In this document: one piece after another, positions 62,049 to 64,000 of the stretch
How the letters are laid out: each line of letters begins with the position of its first letter
Position numbering within the stretch: position 1 is the stretch's first letter
Assembly (NCBI GenBank): GCA_029582155.1
Contig: CM055895.1
Coordinates: 7,002,544-7,066,543, forward strand
Direction: 5' to 3'
From: Panopea generosa
Taxonomy: Eukaryota; Mollusca; Bivalvia; Adapedonta; Hiatellidae
Length of the DNA: 64,000 bases
The notes under the pieces: generated by a model
Database searches by the model: none
What the model saw: only the letters and a program-made list of their open reading frames with translations
Told to the model about the DNA's origin: nothing
Position numbers and translations under genes: made by a program

Positions 62049-62164
62049 AATGGCTTAGTGAAATTTACAGTTTATAAATATATTTGGTCAACAGTTTTAT
62101 TAGTGTATGACAACCTAGGCACATTCATGAATCTGAATAGAACCACCTTTCTTCCCCATGTACA

Positions 62165-62455
62165 GGCCTTTACATTAATGCTCGCCCGACTGTCCGAGAC
62201 AATTGAATTGAGGGTATGGACAAGCTGCTAGCTGGACTGGACAAGTGAAATTTCAGAAATTAAACATCTCTTTTCTGTATATCCCCTGTTTTTGAACTTT
62301 AATAAAACAGTTTATTTAGTTATTCTTAATTTTTATATCTATAGGACTAGTACCATAAATCTAGATTAAATTAAGGACAAGTTGTTTTGGGTCAGGACAA
62401 GCAGATTTAAAAATACTTGTCCGATTGGACAAGTGAAATAAAAAATTAAAATAAT
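62165..62455 (+). mobile_element. Dispersed repeat, TTGTCCAGTTGGAC family, opposite direction to 35275
   Basis: Starts CCTTTACATTAATGCTCGCC then CGACTGTCCGAGACAATT, and ends ACTTGTCCGATTGGACAAGT. The shared order with the 35275 copy is clear, but the C18 tract is absent. Confidence 0.82.
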
Positions 62456-63330
62456 GTAAATGGCAAACTTTCTCAAACTAGGCTTAAATTCAAAACAGTG
62501 GTTAAGATCACCCAGCCACAGTAGATGCTACAACAGTGACAAGTAAATGGTCCTTTCTGAAATCTTTGATTACTCCACTGATGCCACTGTCCTTTGAAAC
62601 AACAGACAAGATTTTTAATTCTGGAAAATGCAAATGGTCTGAACTCAGTCAAAGATCTTTGAACCAGAATGTAAAACTAAATGACTGAACAAGAACACAA
62701 CAAACATAAAAAGGATATGCACAACTAGACCTACCACTGATCCGAGAAAGTGTCAGCTAGATTTGATCAGATTTAGGAATTCTCCAAGATTTTGTGACAG
62801 ACAGACGGAAGAATGAAAAACCCGACAAAAACAATATATTTTCCTGGGAAGGGGTGTGTATGGGTGTGTGGGTGAGGGGAAACATAATTAGGTACAAGGG
62901 GATGAAATACTTTTTGAAATGAAGAAAGAATGCTTTTCAATCCCAGACCTCATCTTGATAAATGAGGAATATCCCAACTAAATTTTATTTCATTTACATT
63001 TAAAGTAAACTAAACTCTTTAATTATCTGCCAAGCTGTCATTTAATTCTGGGCTATATGGACTTAGACCAGGAACCAGGGGGTCAAAATGGTAGTACCAG
63101 AAAGTAATTCCATAGAAAATTGACAGTGGTCATTCAAGATGGTGTGAGTGTGATAATGCACTTGACAGGTACTATTGCAATAAGAACTTGTGAAGGGAAT
63201 ATATTTTCCCAGAGATGGTGCAAAATTGAGTGGACTGGTAGCTATAACACACAGATGGGACTATTTCTAAGACGGTAAGAATTTTGCATAATTTGGCTGA
63301 TTTGACCTCTGTATGTGAAATAGGGACACC
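62456..63330. other. Nothing recognised
   Basis: Unique-looking sequence with a G-rich stretch at 62850-62880. No gene or repeat family identified. Confidence 0.45.
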
Positions 63331-64000
63331 TACCGTATATCGTCGGCCATAAGGCGAGTCGGGCCATAAGTCGAGGGGACTTTTTGACCTTCAGATCTCA
63401 GTTTTTTGCATTGACCCTTCCTTAAGTCGACCCAGAATTTTCGAAAAGGAAGTGGGTGAGATTTGGGTCACCTAAATATTAAAATTCCTACAGTAGCGAT
63501 TGCCTGCACTCACAACTGACCTTACGCCAGTATACGTTCATGTACCGTTATCGAATCAACGGCAAATATGCAACCGACAAACAAATGCAGTCTTCTGTTG
63601 AATATTTGGTATATTCTGTAATCCGTGGATAAGTGTCACCACATATGTGGGAATGCAAATTGCAATAATCGGTTACTTCTGACCCAAATATCCCAAGGCA
63701 ATTTTCGGCATATATGTTTACACCCCGTGCCAACATCGTATAGGTTGCTAGGCAACGCAATCGTTCGGCTGACCAAGATCAAGGTTTCCCTTGCATAGAG
63801 TTAAAACATCAAGCGTCTAATTGAAACCGATCATTTTTTTCAACTGTCAATCAGAGTTTTCCATGAACAAAGTAACTTTCCACGTATGACGTAATCATCC
63901 TTTGTGTTTGCGAGATGCATAGTTGATTGACAAGAGTGTAATTCAATTCTGCACTTTGGTGTCATTGTTCATATAGACTGTTGCTGAAACTGAAATTCAA
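63331..64000 (+). mobile_element. Left end of a possible DNA transposon, cut by the window edge
   Basis: ACCGTATATCGTCGGCCATA, then AGGCGAGTCGGGCCATAAGT, is a GC-rich start with a direct GGCCATAAG repeat, of the kind seen at the ends of some pogo/mariner-type elements. The 70-codon open frame on the minus strand (63548-63760) has no recognisable domain. The right end is outside. Confidence 0.4.

Noticed and set aside
1-64000. Retroviral, LTR or Polinton-type fossil
   Set aside because: No reverse transcriptase, integrase, capsid or polymerase motif and no long terminal direct repeats were seen in any frame.

Overview
The window looks like nuclear DNA from a marine invertebrate, most likely a bivalve mollusc. 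It is AT-rich, the genes have many short exons separated by kilobases of repeat-filled intron, and it carries repeat types known from bivalves: short tRNA-derived SINEs, elements with 150-180 bp tandem cores, and small terminal-inverted-repeat (TIR) elements. The species assignment is an inference. I saw no bacterial-type operon, rRNA, tRNA gene or CRISPR array, and no recognisable retroviral or Polinton-type element.

Two host genes are readable and they converge. (1) On the + strand, seven exons between 1044 and 16088 encode EEF2KMT (FAM86A), the seven-beta-strand methyltransferase that trimethylates a lysine of elongation factor 2. Its first exon lies outside the window or was not recognised. 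(2) On the - strand, eight to nine exons between 57270 and 31553 encode the C-terminal part of an R7-family regulator of G-protein signalling (RGS9/11-like): the end of the GGL-to-RGS linker, the RGS domain, and a basic serine-rich tail ending near a PWE motif. The DEP and GGL exons are not visible and probably lie beyond 64000. About 15 kb separates the two stop codons, and I found no gene in it.

The rest is repeats. The most unusual feature is that three separate minisatellites each end at, or within about 20-30 bp of, a 3' splice site. They are the 58-copy 60-bp array in EEF2KMT intron 3 (about 4490-7983), the 68-bp array upstream of RGS exon C (52681-53125, interrupted copy at 53923), and the roughly 20-bp array upstream of RGS exon B (55018-55880). 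In the first two, the repeat unit contains the splice acceptor itself. In the first, only the last unit has both the AG and a branch-point-like TGATAAC.

Other points of note are a pair of duplicated, same-phase exons in the RGS tail (38335-38385 and 39477-39524) that look like alternative exons, a 42-nt in-phase candidate cassette exon inside the RGS domain, a roughly 95-residue acidic insertion in EEF2KMT, a TIR element that split a 47-bp minisatellite, a hAT-like element with a perfect 8-bp target duplication, a family of TTAA-flanked MITEs with a long palindromic centre, and several nested insertions. Coordinates of repeats are estimates from reading by eye unless a target duplication is stated.
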